A stretch of 64,000 nucleotides of DNA from Candidatus Villigracilis proximus. Its GTDB lineage: Bacteria; Chloroflexota; Anaerolineae; Anaerolineales; Villigracilaceae. Where the stretch lies: NCBI GenBank assembly GCA_016715195.1, contig JADKBB010000010.1:1-64000 (forward strand). The letters run 5' to 3'. Of this stretch, positions 40,573 through 49,689 are shown piece by piece. The first letter of the stretch is position 1, and the number at the start of each line of letters is the position of its first letter. Under the pieces are notes generated by a model. It was not told the origin of the DNA, made no database searches, and worked only from the letters and a program-made list of their open reading frames with translations. The position numbers and the translations under genes were made by a program.

Positions 40573-41970
40573 ATGAAAAAAAATTTCACACAACTCGAAA
40601 ACTTTGGTCACTCGCATAGCGCGCCGTCGTATCTCCATCAAATCAACATAACCGAAGAAATTCAAGAAGCTTTCAGCCTCGCAAAAAAAACGGGACTTTC
40701 CGTCACCGCGCGCGGCGCAGGACGCAGTTATAACGACGCCGCATTAACCGGCGGCGGAATCATTTTGGATATGCGCGGCATGAACGCCATCACCCGCTGG
40801 GATAAATCCACGGGGCTGATCACAGCGCAGCCAGGCACAACCCTCGAACAGATCTGGCAAAAAGTGGAACCCGATGGCTGGTGGCCGCCTGTTGTATCAG
40901 GCACAATGAAAACAACTCTCGGCGGATGTCTGAGCGCAAACATTCACGGCAAAAACAATTTCAAAATGGGACCCATCGGCGAACATGTTGTTGAATTTAC
41001 CGCCATCCTGCCCACCGGCGCTGAAATCACCTGTTCTCAAAACAAGAATGCGGATTTGTTCTACGCCATGATCAGCGGACTTGGAATGCTGGGCATCTTC
41101 ACATCCGTGACCATGCAAATGAAACGCATCTATTCCGGACTTTTGACTGTGGACGCGTTTCCCGTACAGAATCTGCACGAACAGCTTTCCAGCCTGCTCG
41201 AAGGCGCTCCCGACCACGATTACATTGTCGGCTGGTTGGATTGCATCGCCAGCGGAAAATCCCTGGGCCGCGGACAAATTCACGCCACCCGTTATCTGCA
41301 TGAAGGCGAAGACCCAAATCCGCAGGAAACGATGAAGATCAAGAATCAGGTTTTACCGCCGATGATCTTTGGCGTTTTTCCCAAATCACTGCTGCATTAT
41401 TTCATGGCGCCCTTCGTGAACAATTTCGGCACCTGGGGAGTTAATACCGCAAAATATATTGCGTCATTACGCAAGCACACCTTCCGCCAATCTCATGCTG
41501 CCTTTCATTTTCTACTGGATTACGTCCCCAACTGGGAATATTCCTTTGGCCGCGGCGGATTGATCCAATATCAATCTTTTGTTCCAAAAGAAACCGCCGA
41601 AGCCGCGTGGACCGAAGTCCTCAAGCTGGCACAAAAGAATGGCCTGCCTTCATATTTGGGCGTGACCAAACGTCACCGCCCTGATAAATTCCTGCTCACA
41701 CACGCCGTGGACGGTTTCTCACTCGCGATGGATTTCAAAGTCACGAACAGCAACCGCGCACGGTTAAGCGCCATGTTACAACAATTTGATAAGATCATTT
41801 TGCAGGCCGGCGGCAGATTCTATTTCGCAAAGAATAGCGAAACATCCGCTGAAACCGCGCAGGCTTTTTATGGCGAAGAGACTCTGGCTGAATTCAGAAA
41901 ATTAAAAAAACGCTGCGATCCGCATGGTCTGCTTGAATCAGACCTGTACAAAAGAATTTTTGGAAATTGA
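40573..41970 (+). CDS. FAD-binding oxidase, DprE1-like (decaprenylphosphoryl-ribose 2-oxidase)
   Basis: Intact, 465 residues. The FAD-binding type 4 domain shows SVTARGAGRSYNDAALTGGG, ILDMRGMNAITRWD, ITAQPGTTLEQIWQKVEPDG, SGTMKTTLGGCLSANIHGKN and GMLGIFTSVTMQMKRI. The C-terminal half carries LGVTKRHRPDKFLLTHAVDG, FSLAMDFKV and GGRFYFAKNSET. The Lys of AKNSET matches the catalytic Lys of DprE1. At the position of the mycobacterial drug-target Cys (xICVDF) this protein has Ala (LAMDF). It oxidises the 2'-hydroxyl of polyprenyl-phosphoryl-ribose, and DprE2 then reduces the ketone. Other family members (lactone oxidases) are less likely given the neighbour. Confidence 0.8.
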   Translation: MKKNFTQLENFGHSHSAPSYLHQINITEEIQEAFSLAKKTGLSVTARGAGRSYNDAALTGGGIILDMRGMNAITRWDKSTGLITAQPGTTLEQIWQKVEPDGWWPPVVSGTMKTTLGGCLSANIHGKNNFKMGPIGEHVVEFTAILPTGAEITCSQNKNADLFYAMISGLGMLGIFTSVTMQMKRIYSGLLTVDAFPVQNLHEQLSSLLEGAPDHDYIVGWLDCIASGKSLGRGQIHATRYLHEGEDPNPQETMKIKNQVLPPMIFGVFPKSLLHYFMAPFVNNFGTWGVNTAKYIASLRKHTFRQSHAAFHFLLDYVPNWEYSFGRGGLIQYQSFVPKETAEAAWTEVLKLAQKNGLPSYLGVTKRHRPDKFLLTHAVDGFSLAMDFKVTNSNRARLSAMLQQFDKIILQAGGRFYFAKNSETSAETAQAFYGEETLAEFRKLKKRCDPHGLLESDLYKRIFGN

Positions 41971-41978
41971 TATATTGC

Positions 41979-42009
41979 AGGGGCGCGGTGACGCGCCCCT
42001 TCATATTTT
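41979..42009 (+). terminator. hairpin after the dprE1-like gene
   Basis: AGGGGCGCG, a GTGA loop and CGCGCCCCT form a perfect nine-base stem followed by TCATATTTT. It lies nine bases after the stop codon and seven before the lipB start, so it probably separates the two units. The T run is weak. Confidence 0.65.
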
Positions 42010-42015
42010 ATTGGT

Positions 42016-42780
42016 ATGAAATTAAACATCATTGACCTTGGCTTGATCGAATACAAAACTGCATGGAATTTGCAGAATGAATACGCGGCGGAGATCGCAG
42101 AGGGAAAACGTCCGCCGACACTTTTGCTGCTTGAACATCCCCACGTATATACCTTTGGACGAAAAGGCCGCGCCGAAAATTTGCTTTGGAATGAAGAACA
42201 GTTAAAGCAAAAAGGAATTTCCACGCATTGGGTGGATCGCGGTGGAGATGTGACTTATCACGGGCCGGGACAATTAGTGGGCTATCCGTTAATTCCACTT
42301 ACACCGATTAGGCCTGACAGGTTTGAGAATGATTCTTCAAGTACTAAAACCGACTCGATAAAACCTGTCAGGTCTGAGGTTAATTCTGATTACGTGGGTT
42401 ATGTCCGCAGGTTGGAGAAAACTCTGATCGCGGCGCTGATGCATCTTGGAGTGGGAGCAGGTCAACGGTCCGGGATGAGCGGGGTTTGGGTGCAGGCAGA
42501 TGTCTATTCGCGATGTCAGAATTGCAAACCGGAAGATAAGGAAAAGCCGGCCAAGATCGCGGCGATCGGCGTCAAGGTGGATGCGCGCGGAGTCACACGT
42601 CACGGCTTCGCTTTGAATGTCGATCCTGATATGGAATATTTCGAGGGCATTATCGCCTGCGGATTAAACGAGCCGGTCGTTTCACTGGCAGATCTACTCA
42701 CGCCTGTTCCTTCCATGCAAAAAGTAAAACAGGAAATTGCTCAGGCTTTTGAGCAGGATTCATCAGCCCGCGGCATTTGA
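42016..42780 (+). CDS. lipB: octanoyltransferase with a repeat-derived insert
   Basis: Transfers octanoyl from acyl carrier protein to lipoyl domains, the first step of lipoate synthesis. Seen are LLLEHPHVYTFGRKG, HWVDRGGDVTYHGPGQLVGY, GMSGVWVQADVY, KIAAIGVKVDARGVTRHGFA (Lys) and GIIACGLNEPVVSL (catalytic Cys). At 254 residues it is longer than usual because of two inserts: about 28 residues after GYPLIPLT, bounded by a 12-bp inverted repeat, and a Cys-containing stretch near CQNCKPEDKEK. lipA is not in the window. Confidence 0.92.
   Translation: MKLNIIDLGLIEYKTAWNLQNEYAAEIAEGKRPPTLLLLEHPHVYTFGRKGRAENLLWNEEQLKQKGISTHWVDRGGDVTYHGPGQLVGYPLIPLTPIRPDRFENDSSSTKTDSIKPVRSEVNSDYVGYVRRLEKTLIAALMHLGVGAGQRSGMSGVWVQADVYSRCQNCKPEDKEKPAKIAAIGVKVDARGVTRHGFALNVDPDMEYFEGIIACGLNEPVVSLADLLTPVPSMQKVKQEIAQAFEQDSSARGI
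42304..42393. repeat. inverted-repeat-bounded insert within lipB
   Basis: CCTGACAGGTTT at 42313-42324 and its exact complement AAACCTGTCAGG at 42361-42372 flank 36 bp. The segment encodes a hydrophilic stretch (RPDRFENDSSSTKTDSIKPV) between the conserved GYPLI and YVRRLE blocks of LipB, where other LipB proteins have only a few residues. It keeps the frame. Confidence 0.7.
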
Positions 42781-42861
42781 ACAGCATAATTCCAATCTTT
42801 TGGGTGATTGAACAAAAGAGCACTTGCTTTAGAATTCTCTTTATCTTACATTGGAGGCACG

Positions 42862-44589
42862 ATGACTTCCCCAACCCGTTCGAAAATATCGCGGCGTGAT
42901 TTTCTTAAACTTGGCAGCACACTGGCCGCCGCATCATTTGCCGCAGCGTGTTCAGCAGATCAAACGCCAACTGCCACACAACCACAAATCGAACCGCCGG
43001 TTCCGCAGGTGATTCCACCACAGGCGCCCGCAGTGACCGCTCCGCTGGCAGTGATCGCATTGAATCGCATGAGCTTCGGTCCGCGCCCTGAAGATTTCGA
43101 TGCGTTCAACGCACTCGGCGCAACCGATGAAGAACGTCTGCGTGCTTATGTCAATCAGCAACTCAACCCTGATTCGATTGACGACAGTGAATTTGAAACG
43201 CGTTATACCGCGGCCGCATTTGAAACTCTGCACAAATCACACGAGCAGCTATACGCGGATCATATCGCCAGCAATCCGTATGATTCCAATGATGATACTT
43301 ATTGGGATTGGTACAGCAAACCAACTTATGAATTGGTTGATGCAACTTTGTTGCGCGCCGTGTACAGCCGCAAACAATTGACAGAAGTGCTCGCGGATTT
43401 TTGGCACAATCATTTCAATATATTTTTCTGGCAGGATGACGGCGTGCCTTTGCTGGTCTCTTACAACCGCGATGTATTACGCAAACACATGCTCGGCAAT
43501 TTTAGGCAGATGCTTGAAGCGGTCGCGCAGCATCCATCGATGTTGTATTACCTGAATCAAAATAACAGTTCCGATGCCGGGCCTAATGAAAATTTCGCGC
43601 GTGAGTTATTTGAGCTGCACACTCTCGGCGCAGAAAATTATCTGGGGGTGCGTGACCCGAATTCAGTTGAGAAAGATGCGAACGGTCTTGCAGTCGGATA
43701 TGTTGATAACGATGTCTATGAAGCGGCGCGGTGTCTCACCGGCTGGCGCATCGATGATGATCTCGGTGATTGGGAAGATGGAGTCGAAAAAACCGGCAAC
43801 TTTATTTACTACAAATCCTGGCATGACCGCTTTAACAAATTGGTGTTGGGACGTTACATCCCAGCCGATCAAGAGGATTTAAAAGACGGGCGCGACGTGC
43901 TCGATCTTCTGGCATCACATCCGGGTACCGCGCGTCACATCGCCCGGAAACTTGCCCGGCGTTTCATCAGCGACTCGCCATCTGACGCAGTTGTGCAAGC
44001 CGCCGCGGATACCTTCCTCGCATATAAAGATGCGCCCGATCAACTCAAGCGCGTGGTTGAAACTATTTTGTTGTCACCTGAATTCAGCCAGACCTTTGGC
44101 GCAAAGATCAAACGTCCGCTTGAAGCGGTGATCTCCACGATGCGTGCGTTGAATACAGACTTCACGAAAATCCCGAGCGGAGTTTCGTGGATGCTTGGCT
44201 TGATGGGACAGGCGCTCTTCGAACGCCGTCCGCCGGATGGCTACCCCGATGTGAAGGAAGTTTGGGCAAACTCAATGTCCATTTTATATCGCTGGAATTT
44301 TGCAGTGGGCATCACCGAAAACTGGCTCGACGATGAGCAGGGACATGTGATCCGCACCGATGTATATTCACAAACTCCGGCAGACCTGCGCACTGCAGAA
44401 GGGCTCGCAGATTTCTGGATCAATCGTATTCTCAATCGCGCCATGTCTGAAAGTGACCGTGCTGCGATCATCGCCGTGATGGCGCAGGAATATGGCACAC
44501 AAGAGCAGCTGCCCGATGACCATGTGCAATATGTTCTGCCTGCCATGGTCGAAGTGATAATTATGAGTCCCGACTTTCAATGGAAATAA
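42862..44589 (+). CDS. Tat-exported DUF1800 protein
   Basis: ATG at 42862 behind GGAGG (42853-42857) is preferred over an upstream in-frame start. The N-terminus has a twin-arginine signal (KISRRDFLKLGSTLA) and a lipobox-like AAAC, so it is probably a lipoprotein. A Pro-rich linker precedes the DUF1800 domain: LNRMSFGPRPEDFDAFNALG, LADFWHNHFNIFFWQDD, FARELFELHTLGAENYLGVR and ARCLTGWRIDDD. It is 575 residues long. The function is unknown. It is encoded directly before a DUF1501 protein, a conserved pair in many phyla that is thought to act together outside the cell. Confidence 0.9.
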   Translation: MTSPTRSKISRRDFLKLGSTLAAASFAAACSADQTPTATQPQIEPPVPQVIPPQAPAVTAPLAVIALNRMSFGPRPEDFDAFNALGATDEERLRAYVNQQLNPDSIDDSEFETRYTAAAFETLHKSHEQLYADHIASNPYDSNDDTYWDWYSKPTYELVDATLLRAVYSRKQLTEVLADFWHNHFNIFFWQDDGVPLLVSYNRDVLRKHMLGNFRQMLEAVAQHPSMLYYLNQNNSSDAGPNENFARELFELHTLGAENYLGVRDPNSVEKDANGLAVGYVDNDVYEAARCLTGWRIDDDLGDWEDGVEKTGNFIYYKSWHDRFNKLVLGRYIPADQEDLKDGRDVLDLLASHPGTARHIARKLARRFISDSPSDAVVQAAADTFLAYKDAPDQLKRVVETILLSPEFSQTFGAKIKRPLEAVISTMRALNTDFTKIPSGVSWMLGLMGQALFERRPPDGYPDVKEVWANSMSILYRWNFAVGITENWLDDEQGHVIRTDVYSQTPADLRTAEGLADFWINRILNRAMSESDRAAIIAVMAQEYGTQEQLPDDHVQYVLPAMVEVIIMSPDFQWK

Positions 44590-44598
44590 AAGAATACC

Positions 44599-45825
44599 AT
44601 GCCTAAATCTATCAATTCCCGCAGACAATTTTTACAAGGCTGTTCGTACGCCATTGCTTCGATGGCCGGCGCGCGCCTGACCAATTTATCTTTTGCACAA
44701 GATAACAATCCATCGGATACTTTGGTGGTTGTATTTTTACGCGGCGGTTGGGACGCGCTAAATGTTGTCCCGCCGCTGCAAGGTGATGATCGCGGCTTCT
44801 ACGAGAAAGCACGCCCCAACCTGCGCATTACGGATCTATTGCCGCTCAACGATCAATTTGGATTACACCCCGCGCTCGGTCCATTACATGACCTGTACCA
44901 GGCCGGCAAGATGGGCATTGTCCACGCTGTTGGTTTGGACCACGATACCCGCAGTCACTTTGATGCACAGGAATTTATCGAACTCGGCACGCCCGGACTA
45001 AAGAATACAACTTCAGGCTGGATCACCCGTCACTTGCAGGAGACAGGCGTCAACTCCATTTTGCCGGTTGTTTCCACAGCGGGGCAGCCCACGTCTCTGC
45101 TTAATTTTGTACCCACTGTCAGCGTAAATTCGCCTTCTGATTTTTCGCAATGGGGCAATGATCTGGTCGGCTCACAGCAGGCCGCATTGCGTCAACTATA
45201 CAAAGGCAGCACGCTTTTACATCAGGCCGGTGCGCGCACATTGGATGCGTTAAGCATCGTCAGTCCGCTGGTGGAGCAGGAATATCAACCGTCAAATGGC
45301 GCGACCTATAACGATGATGAACTCGGTCAACAGCTAAAGACCATCGCGCAAATGATCAAACTGGATGCAGGTCTGCGCGTGGCCGCCGTGGACTTTGGCG
45401 GCTGGGACACGCACGAATATGAAACCGATGGCAACGGCGGCTATATCGGCGACCTGCTCAATCAACTTTCCTCCGGTCTCGCCAATTTTTATCTTGACCT
45501 TGATTCAGGTTACACAGACCGTTTATCAGTGGTGGTCATCAGCGAGTTTGGACGGCGCCTCGTGCAGAATGAATCCTATGGCACGGATCACGGTCACGGC
45601 TCGGTGATGTTAACCCTCGGCGGCAACGTCAACGGCGGACAGGTTTTCGGCAACTGGCCCGGCTTGCATAACGATCAGTTGTATGACCACGCCGATCTCG
45701 CGGTCACAACTGATTATCGTCAGGTATTAAGTGAATTGCTTAGTAAACGGCTTGGAAATTCAAACATCGAAAATATCTTCCCCGGCTTTTCAGGAAAATA
45801 CAATCCGCTCGGAATTTATAGATAA
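44599..45825 (+). CDS. Tat-exported DUF1501 protein
   Basis: Intact, 408 residues, nine bases after the DUF1800 gene. The N-terminus has a twin-arginine signal (NSRRQFLQGCSYAIASMAG). The DUF1501 domain is recognisable from LVVVFLRGGWDALNVVPPL, LHDLYQAGKMGIVHAVGLDH, DTRSHFDAQEFIELGTPG, VAAVDFGGWDTHEYETDG and VVVISEFGRRLVQNESYGTD followed by HGHGSVMLTLGG, an alkaline-phosphatase/sulfatase-like fold. The His and Asp residues in these motifs could bind metal. The role is unknown. It ends at a strong terminator. Confidence 0.9.
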   Translation: MPKSINSRRQFLQGCSYAIASMAGARLTNLSFAQDNNPSDTLVVVFLRGGWDALNVVPPLQGDDRGFYEKARPNLRITDLLPLNDQFGLHPALGPLHDLYQAGKMGIVHAVGLDHDTRSHFDAQEFIELGTPGLKNTTSGWITRHLQETGVNSILPVVSTAGQPTSLLNFVPTVSVNSPSDFSQWGNDLVGSQQAALRQLYKGSTLLHQAGARTLDALSIVSPLVEQEYQPSNGATYNDDELGQQLKTIAQMIKLDAGLRVAAVDFGGWDTHEYETDGNGGYIGDLLNQLSSGLANFYLDLDSGYTDRLSVVVISEFGRRLVQNESYGTDHGHGSVMLTLGGNVNGGQVFGNWPGLHNDQLYDHADLAVTTDYRQVLSELLSKRLGNSNIENIFPGFSGKYNPLGIYR

Positions 45826-45861
45826 AAAACTCCCGCAGGAAAAATCCTGCGGGAGTTTTTC
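45826..45861. terminator. bidirectional terminator between convergent genes
   Basis: AAAAAACTCCCGCAGGA, a short loop and TCCTGCGGGAGTTTTTC form a long GC stem with A and T runs on both sides. It serves the plus-strand DUF1501 gene and the minus-strand GGDEF gene that ends at 45863. Confidence 0.92.
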
Positions 45862-45862
45862 T

Positions 45863-46843
45863 TTAATCTGCGATGACCCAGCGATCACGGCCATTATTCT
45901 TTGCTTCGTACATTGCATTATCTGCGCGGTTCAATAAAGTATCCCAGGTATCCACGCCATTTTTAAACTGGGTAATGCCAATGCTGATGGTGATGCCTAT
46001 CGTCTGCTGGTGCTGATTAACATGCACAGCCATTTCACGTATCTGTTTGCACAAACGTGCGGCTTGTTCTGCGGCGGCATTTGCGTTGGAACTCGGCAAA
46101 AGGATGAGAAATTCCTCCCCACCGTAACGCCCCGCGAGATCAGGGTGACGAATATGATCCTGCAATTGATTGGCGACCTGTCTTAAGACTTCATCCCCCA
46201 CGGGATGTCCATAGGTGTCATTTACAATTTTAAAATGATCCACATCCACGACAGAGATCGAAAGCAGACTGTTATATCTTTCGGCGCGCAAAACTTCATC
46301 CTGAAGTTTTTTTACGATCATACGCCGATTAAGCAGGAAAGTAAGCGCATCAATCTCCGCCACCTCCTGCGCCTGAACCATAACCGCTTCCATTTCGATC
46401 TGTTTATTGCGGGCGATCTTCTTGGTCACTTCACTCTCGATCTGAAACAGTTTTACCTGTCGATTCAATCGCTCAACAACTTCGTGAAAAGCCGAAGCAG
46501 AGTCGACTTCTTCAGCGATAAAAAGCGCGTGCTCTTTCGAGACGGGGATCAACACGCAATCACAGATGATTGAGAAACCCTCTTCACCGATCTGGACTGG
46601 AAGCTTTACGACCCAATGTTCTTTTGAATTTAAGTGTAGTCTGGAAATGAATTGACCATTTTCGCTCGGAGAAAAAAAATCCCCCAGCTTGTTCGCAGCA
46701 GGGAATAATTTCTTACAGGAGCCGAAAGCGCTGTTCCATGAAACCAATGTACCGTCATATTCCACCAATGCGATCATGGCATGAATATTTTCAAGTAGGT
46801 TTCCCACATCATACGTTGAGATTAACTCCACCAATGGTTTCAT
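45863..46843 (-). CDS. PAS-like GGDEF diguanylate cyclase
   Basis: Intact, 326 residues. Residues 15-115 look like a PAS sensor (ENIHAMIALVEYDGTLVSWN), then a coiled coil to about 165. The GGDEF domain has ALTFLLNRRMIVKKLQDEVL, VVDVDHFKIVNDTYGHPVGD and LAGRYGGEEFLILLPS. The active site GGEEF is canonical, and RHPD five residues before it is a proper inhibitory I-site. It should make c-di-GMP under control of the N-terminal sensor. A -10 box seven bases before the ATG suggests a leaderless message. Confidence 0.92.
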   Translation of the reverse strand: MKPLVELISTYDVGNLLENIHAMIALVEYDGTLVSWNSAFGSCKKLFPAANKLGDFFSPSENGQFISRLHLNSKEHWVVKLPVQIGEEGFSIICDCVLIPVSKEHALFIAEEVDSASAFHEVVERLNRQVKLFQIESEVTKKIARNKQIEMEAVMVQAQEVAEIDALTFLLNRRMIVKKLQDEVLRAERYNSLLSISVVDVDHFKIVNDTYGHPVGDEVLRQVANQLQDHIRHPDLAGRYGGEEFLILLPSSNANAAAEQAARLCKQIREMAVHVNQHQQTIGITISIGITQFKNGVDTWDTLLNRADNAMYEAKNNGRDRWVIAD

Positions 46844-46850
46844 AAACTCA

Positions 46851-46856
46851 ATTTTA
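46851..46856 (-). promoter_or_regulatory. -10 box of a leaderless GGDEF gene
   Basis: On the minus strand TAAAAT ends seven bases before the ATG at 46843, leaving no room for a ribosome binding site. Confidence 0.45.
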
Positions 46857-46913
46857 GCCCATTCATCGCATTTTTTTGTCCACCTTACAATTTTAGCAAC
46901 CGTCCATCACTCC

Positions 46914-48685
46914 CTAACGCGGACCTCTTCTCCCGAACTGGCGTTCCAATGCATCCACTGATAAGTGGATCATTGTTGGCCGCCCATGCGGACAAGTGCG
47001 CGGAGATGCGCAGGCTTCGAGATCATTCAACAAGGCACGCTGTTCTTCGGTTGTGAGAGTCTGCCCGCCTTTGACAGCCAGCCGTTTACAAACACGCGCC
47101 GCGAGTTCGCTTCCACTTCCGCCTGCAATGGCGTTTCGTCCTTCTTCAAAATTCCAACCAACGCACGCAACGCAAAAGAAGGGTCACCGCCCGCAAACAA
47201 GGCAGGCATGGCGCGGACTTGAAATGTATTCGTGCCGAACTCTTCCACTTCAAAACCAAAGTGATTTAAGAATGGCAATTGAGACATCAACGCCTTTGCA
47301 GATTGCGGAGGCAGAGTCACAACTTCGGGAGCCAGCAGAAATTGAGATGGAATACTCTTCCGATCATGCTGTGCCATTAACTTTTCAAATAACACACGCT
47401 CATGCGCCGCATGTTGATCCACGAGATATAAACCATCAGGCCCTTCGGCAACAATATAAGTCGAACCGATCTGACCAATCAAACGCAAAAGAGGAACAGG
47501 GGCGAAAGACGGGCTTTCGATTTCAGATTTTTGATTATCGATTGACGATTGAGCATCATCTGCATTCAGCATTCTGCTTTCTGCATTCTGTCCACTATCA
47601 ACAGAATCATGCCCAATGCTCCAATCGATCCCCACTTCTCTTCTCTCCGACTGTTCACTGCGCGAGCCCCATAATTGCGGCGAGACGGAAGCCACAGGCG
47701 TGTAAGCCAGCAACGCTTTGCGTGCTGATCGTTGTACAAAACTAAATATCTTATCCTGACTTCTAAAACGTACTTCCGCTTTTGTGGGATGAACATTCAC
47801 ATCCACATCTTCGGGATCAATATCCAAAAATAACGCTGTCAGCGGATAACGTCCCACCATCAGCAGGGTGTGATAGGCCTGAAGCAAAGCCGTGGTCAAC
47901 GAGAATTCCTGCACCCAGCGCCCGTTGACGAAGAACGTAATTTCCTTGCGATTGGAACGTGTCAGTGATGTCGGGCTGATAAATCCAGTTAAAGATAGCC
48001 CTTCTTCCACAGCCATCACTTCGAGCATTTGCTTGGCAACATCCACGCCGTATAACGCAGCGAGGATCGAACGCCGGTCACCGTCACCGGCAGTTTGCAG
48101 GGTGGCCTGCTTACCATCGGTCACTTTGAAGCGCACATTCGGATAGGCTAGTGCATAACGTGTGACCAGAGAATCGATCGCGCGTCTTTCGGTCACATCT
48201 GTTTTCAAGAATTTCAAACGCGCAGGCACGTTATAAAATAAATTTTCCACGCGCAGCACGGTCCCAACCGGCGCGCCAACTTTTTCAACTTTGCCTGAAA
48301 TGCCCCCGTCCACTTTTAAGCGCGCGCCTTCTTTAGCAGAAGCAACACGCGATGTAATACTCATGTGTGAAACCGATCCGATTGAAGCCAGTGCTTCGCC
48401 TCGGAAGCCCAATGTTTGGATGTGGAACAAGTCATCGGACTGAACCAGTTTCGAGGTCGCATGACGCGCCGCGGCCAATTCCAACTCGTCGGCCGGGATG
48501 CCGTGTCCATCATCCGCCACTTCGATCAAAGTCCGCCCGGCATCCACAATTGAAATGGAAATATTTTTCGCGCCCGCATCGAGCGCGTTTTCAGTTAATT
48601 CTTTCACGACAGAAGCGGGGCGTTCAACAACTTCACCCGCAGCGATTTGCGAAGACACATCGGAAGACAAAAGACGAATAGGCAT
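46914..48685 (-). CDS. mutL: DNA mismatch repair protein MutL, one frameshift
   Basis: Couples mismatch recognition by MutS to strand removal. The N-terminal GHKL ATPase has VVKELTENALDAGAKNISIS, EVADDGHGIPADELELAA and QTLGFRGEALASIGSVSHMS; the DVNVHPTKAEVRF block ends the domain. The C-terminal domain has the endonuclease motif LVDQHAAHERVLFEKL. A break near 47095 shifts the frame, after which CKRLAVKGGQTLTTEEQ, SPRTCPHGRPTMIHLSVD and LERQFGRRGPR complete the protein at a TAG at 46914. The linker (near codons 365-390) contains a 70-bp heptanucleotide array. ATG 48685 lies 20 bp from the divergent HAD gene start. Confidence 0.93.
47519..47588. repeat. 70-bp heptanucleotide array in the MutL linker
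   Basis: Ten consecutive 7-bp units: five of the form GATTNNN (47519-47553), one CATCATC, then four of the form (T/A)GCNTTC (47561-47588). On the coding strand it is translated as a hydrophilic linker (SRMLNADDAQSSIDNQKSEI) between the ATPase and dimerisation domains, a place that tolerates length change. Confidence 0.85.
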
Positions 48686-48693
48686 TGGCAGAT

Positions 48694-48699
48694 TATAAT
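48694..48699 (+). promoter_or_regulatory. -10 box of a leaderless HAD hydrolase gene
   Basis: TATAAT ends six bases before the ATG at 48706. Only 20 bp separate the divergent mutL and HAD start codons, so at least this transcript must begin at or within a base or two of its start codon. Confidence 0.65.
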
Positions 48700-48705
48700 C
48701 TCCGA

Positions 48706-49341
48706 ATGCGATTCACAACTATTTTCTTTGATCTCGACGACACCCTCTATCCATCCAACGCCGGGCTATGGCTGGCCATCAAAAACCGCATGAATGATTT
48801 TATGCGCGAGCGAATGAATATTCCTGAAGCTGAAATTCCGGCATTGCGTGAAAAATATTATCTGCAATATGGCACAACTTTGCATGGATTAAAAAAACAT
48901 CACAACATCAGCGAAGAGGAATTTCTGGCTTATGTGCATGATCTGCGCCTGGAAGATTACCTGACTCCCGATGCGCAGCAACGCGAGATCATCGCTTCGC
49001 TCCCAACCCGCAACCTGATCTTTACAAACGCAGACATTCCCCACGCTGAAAGAGTGCTGACCGCGCTGAATCTGCGCGACCTCTTCACCACCATCATTGA
49101 CGTGACCACAGTCGCGCCGTATTGCAAACCCATGCCTGAAGCGTTTTCGATTGCAATGAAACTTGCCGGTGAAAGTGACCCGGCGCGTTGTATCATGATC
49201 GACGATCTCAAGCGCACCACCCGCGCCGCGAAAGCGATCGGCATGTCGAGTATCTTGTTTGGCGAAACAGCCTCAAGCGAAGATGCCAGCGCGAGTCTTT
49301 CAGACTGGAATGACTTAACGGATATTATGGAGAAGTTGTAA
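48706..49341 (+). CDS. HAD-superfamily pyrimidine 5'-nucleotidase-like hydrolase
   Basis: Intact, 211 residues from ATG 48706. The N-terminal catalytic motif is TTIFFDLDDTLYPSNAGLW (nucleophile Asp and acid/base Asp), motif II is RNLIFTNADIPHAERVL, the Lys of motif III is YCKPMPEAFSIAM, and the acidic motif IV is CIMIDDLKRTTRAAKAIGM. The spacing and cap helices (MNDFMRERMNIPEAEIPALR) fit the SDT1/pyrimidine 5'-nucleotidase subgroup. Substrates are probably nucleoside monophosphates, but HAD specificity is not predictable from sequence alone. Its stop touches the start of the next small gene. Confidence 0.9.
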   Translation: MRFTTIFFDLDDTLYPSNAGLWLAIKNRMNDFMRERMNIPEAEIPALREKYYLQYGTTLHGLKKHHNISEEEFLAYVHDLRLEDYLTPDAQQREIIASLPTRNLIFTNADIPHAERVLTALNLRDLFTTIIDVTTVAPYCKPMPEAFSIAMKLAGESDPARCIMIDDLKRTTRAAKAIGMSSILFGETASSEDASASLSDWNDLTDIMEKL

Positions 49342-49590
49342 ATGGAAAACACCCGCGCGTTTTGGGGCGCATTGGCTTTTATCATCCTTATCGTTGGCGT
49401 AAATGCCATCATGTATGGCATGGTGCGTTCGATCACCCACTCCAGCCGCAAGGGGACGAATTTTCTCGAATCGATGGGCAATATGTTCAACCCGTCCAAC
49501 CAGAAAAAAGACAACTCCATGGAGGAACTGCGCCAAAAAATTGAGGATTTAAACGGGGGTAAGAAGGATAATCCGCCTGATTCTGAATAG
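49342..49590 (+). CDS. small single-pass membrane protein
   Basis: An 82-residue protein starting immediately after the HAD stop codon, so translation is probably coupled. One membrane helix (ALAFIILIVGVNAIMYGM) is followed by a basic segment and a hydrophilic cytoplasmic tail with Lys/Asp/Glu-rich ends (MEELRQKIEDLNGGKKDNPP). I do not recognise the family. It may be an accessory of the protease block downstream, but there is no direct evidence. Confidence 0.7.
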   Translation: MENTRAFWGALAFIILIVGVNAIMYGMVRSITHSSRKGTNFLESMGNMFNPSNQKKDNSMEELRQKIEDLNGGKKDNPPDSE

Positions 49591-49689
49591 TGGAACCATT
49601 TCTTATATAAATCGTATAAAGAATTCAGCAAACATTAATCCCCGAATGGTATCTTCCAGGGATCGTAAAGTTAAAAATTGGAGACTATT

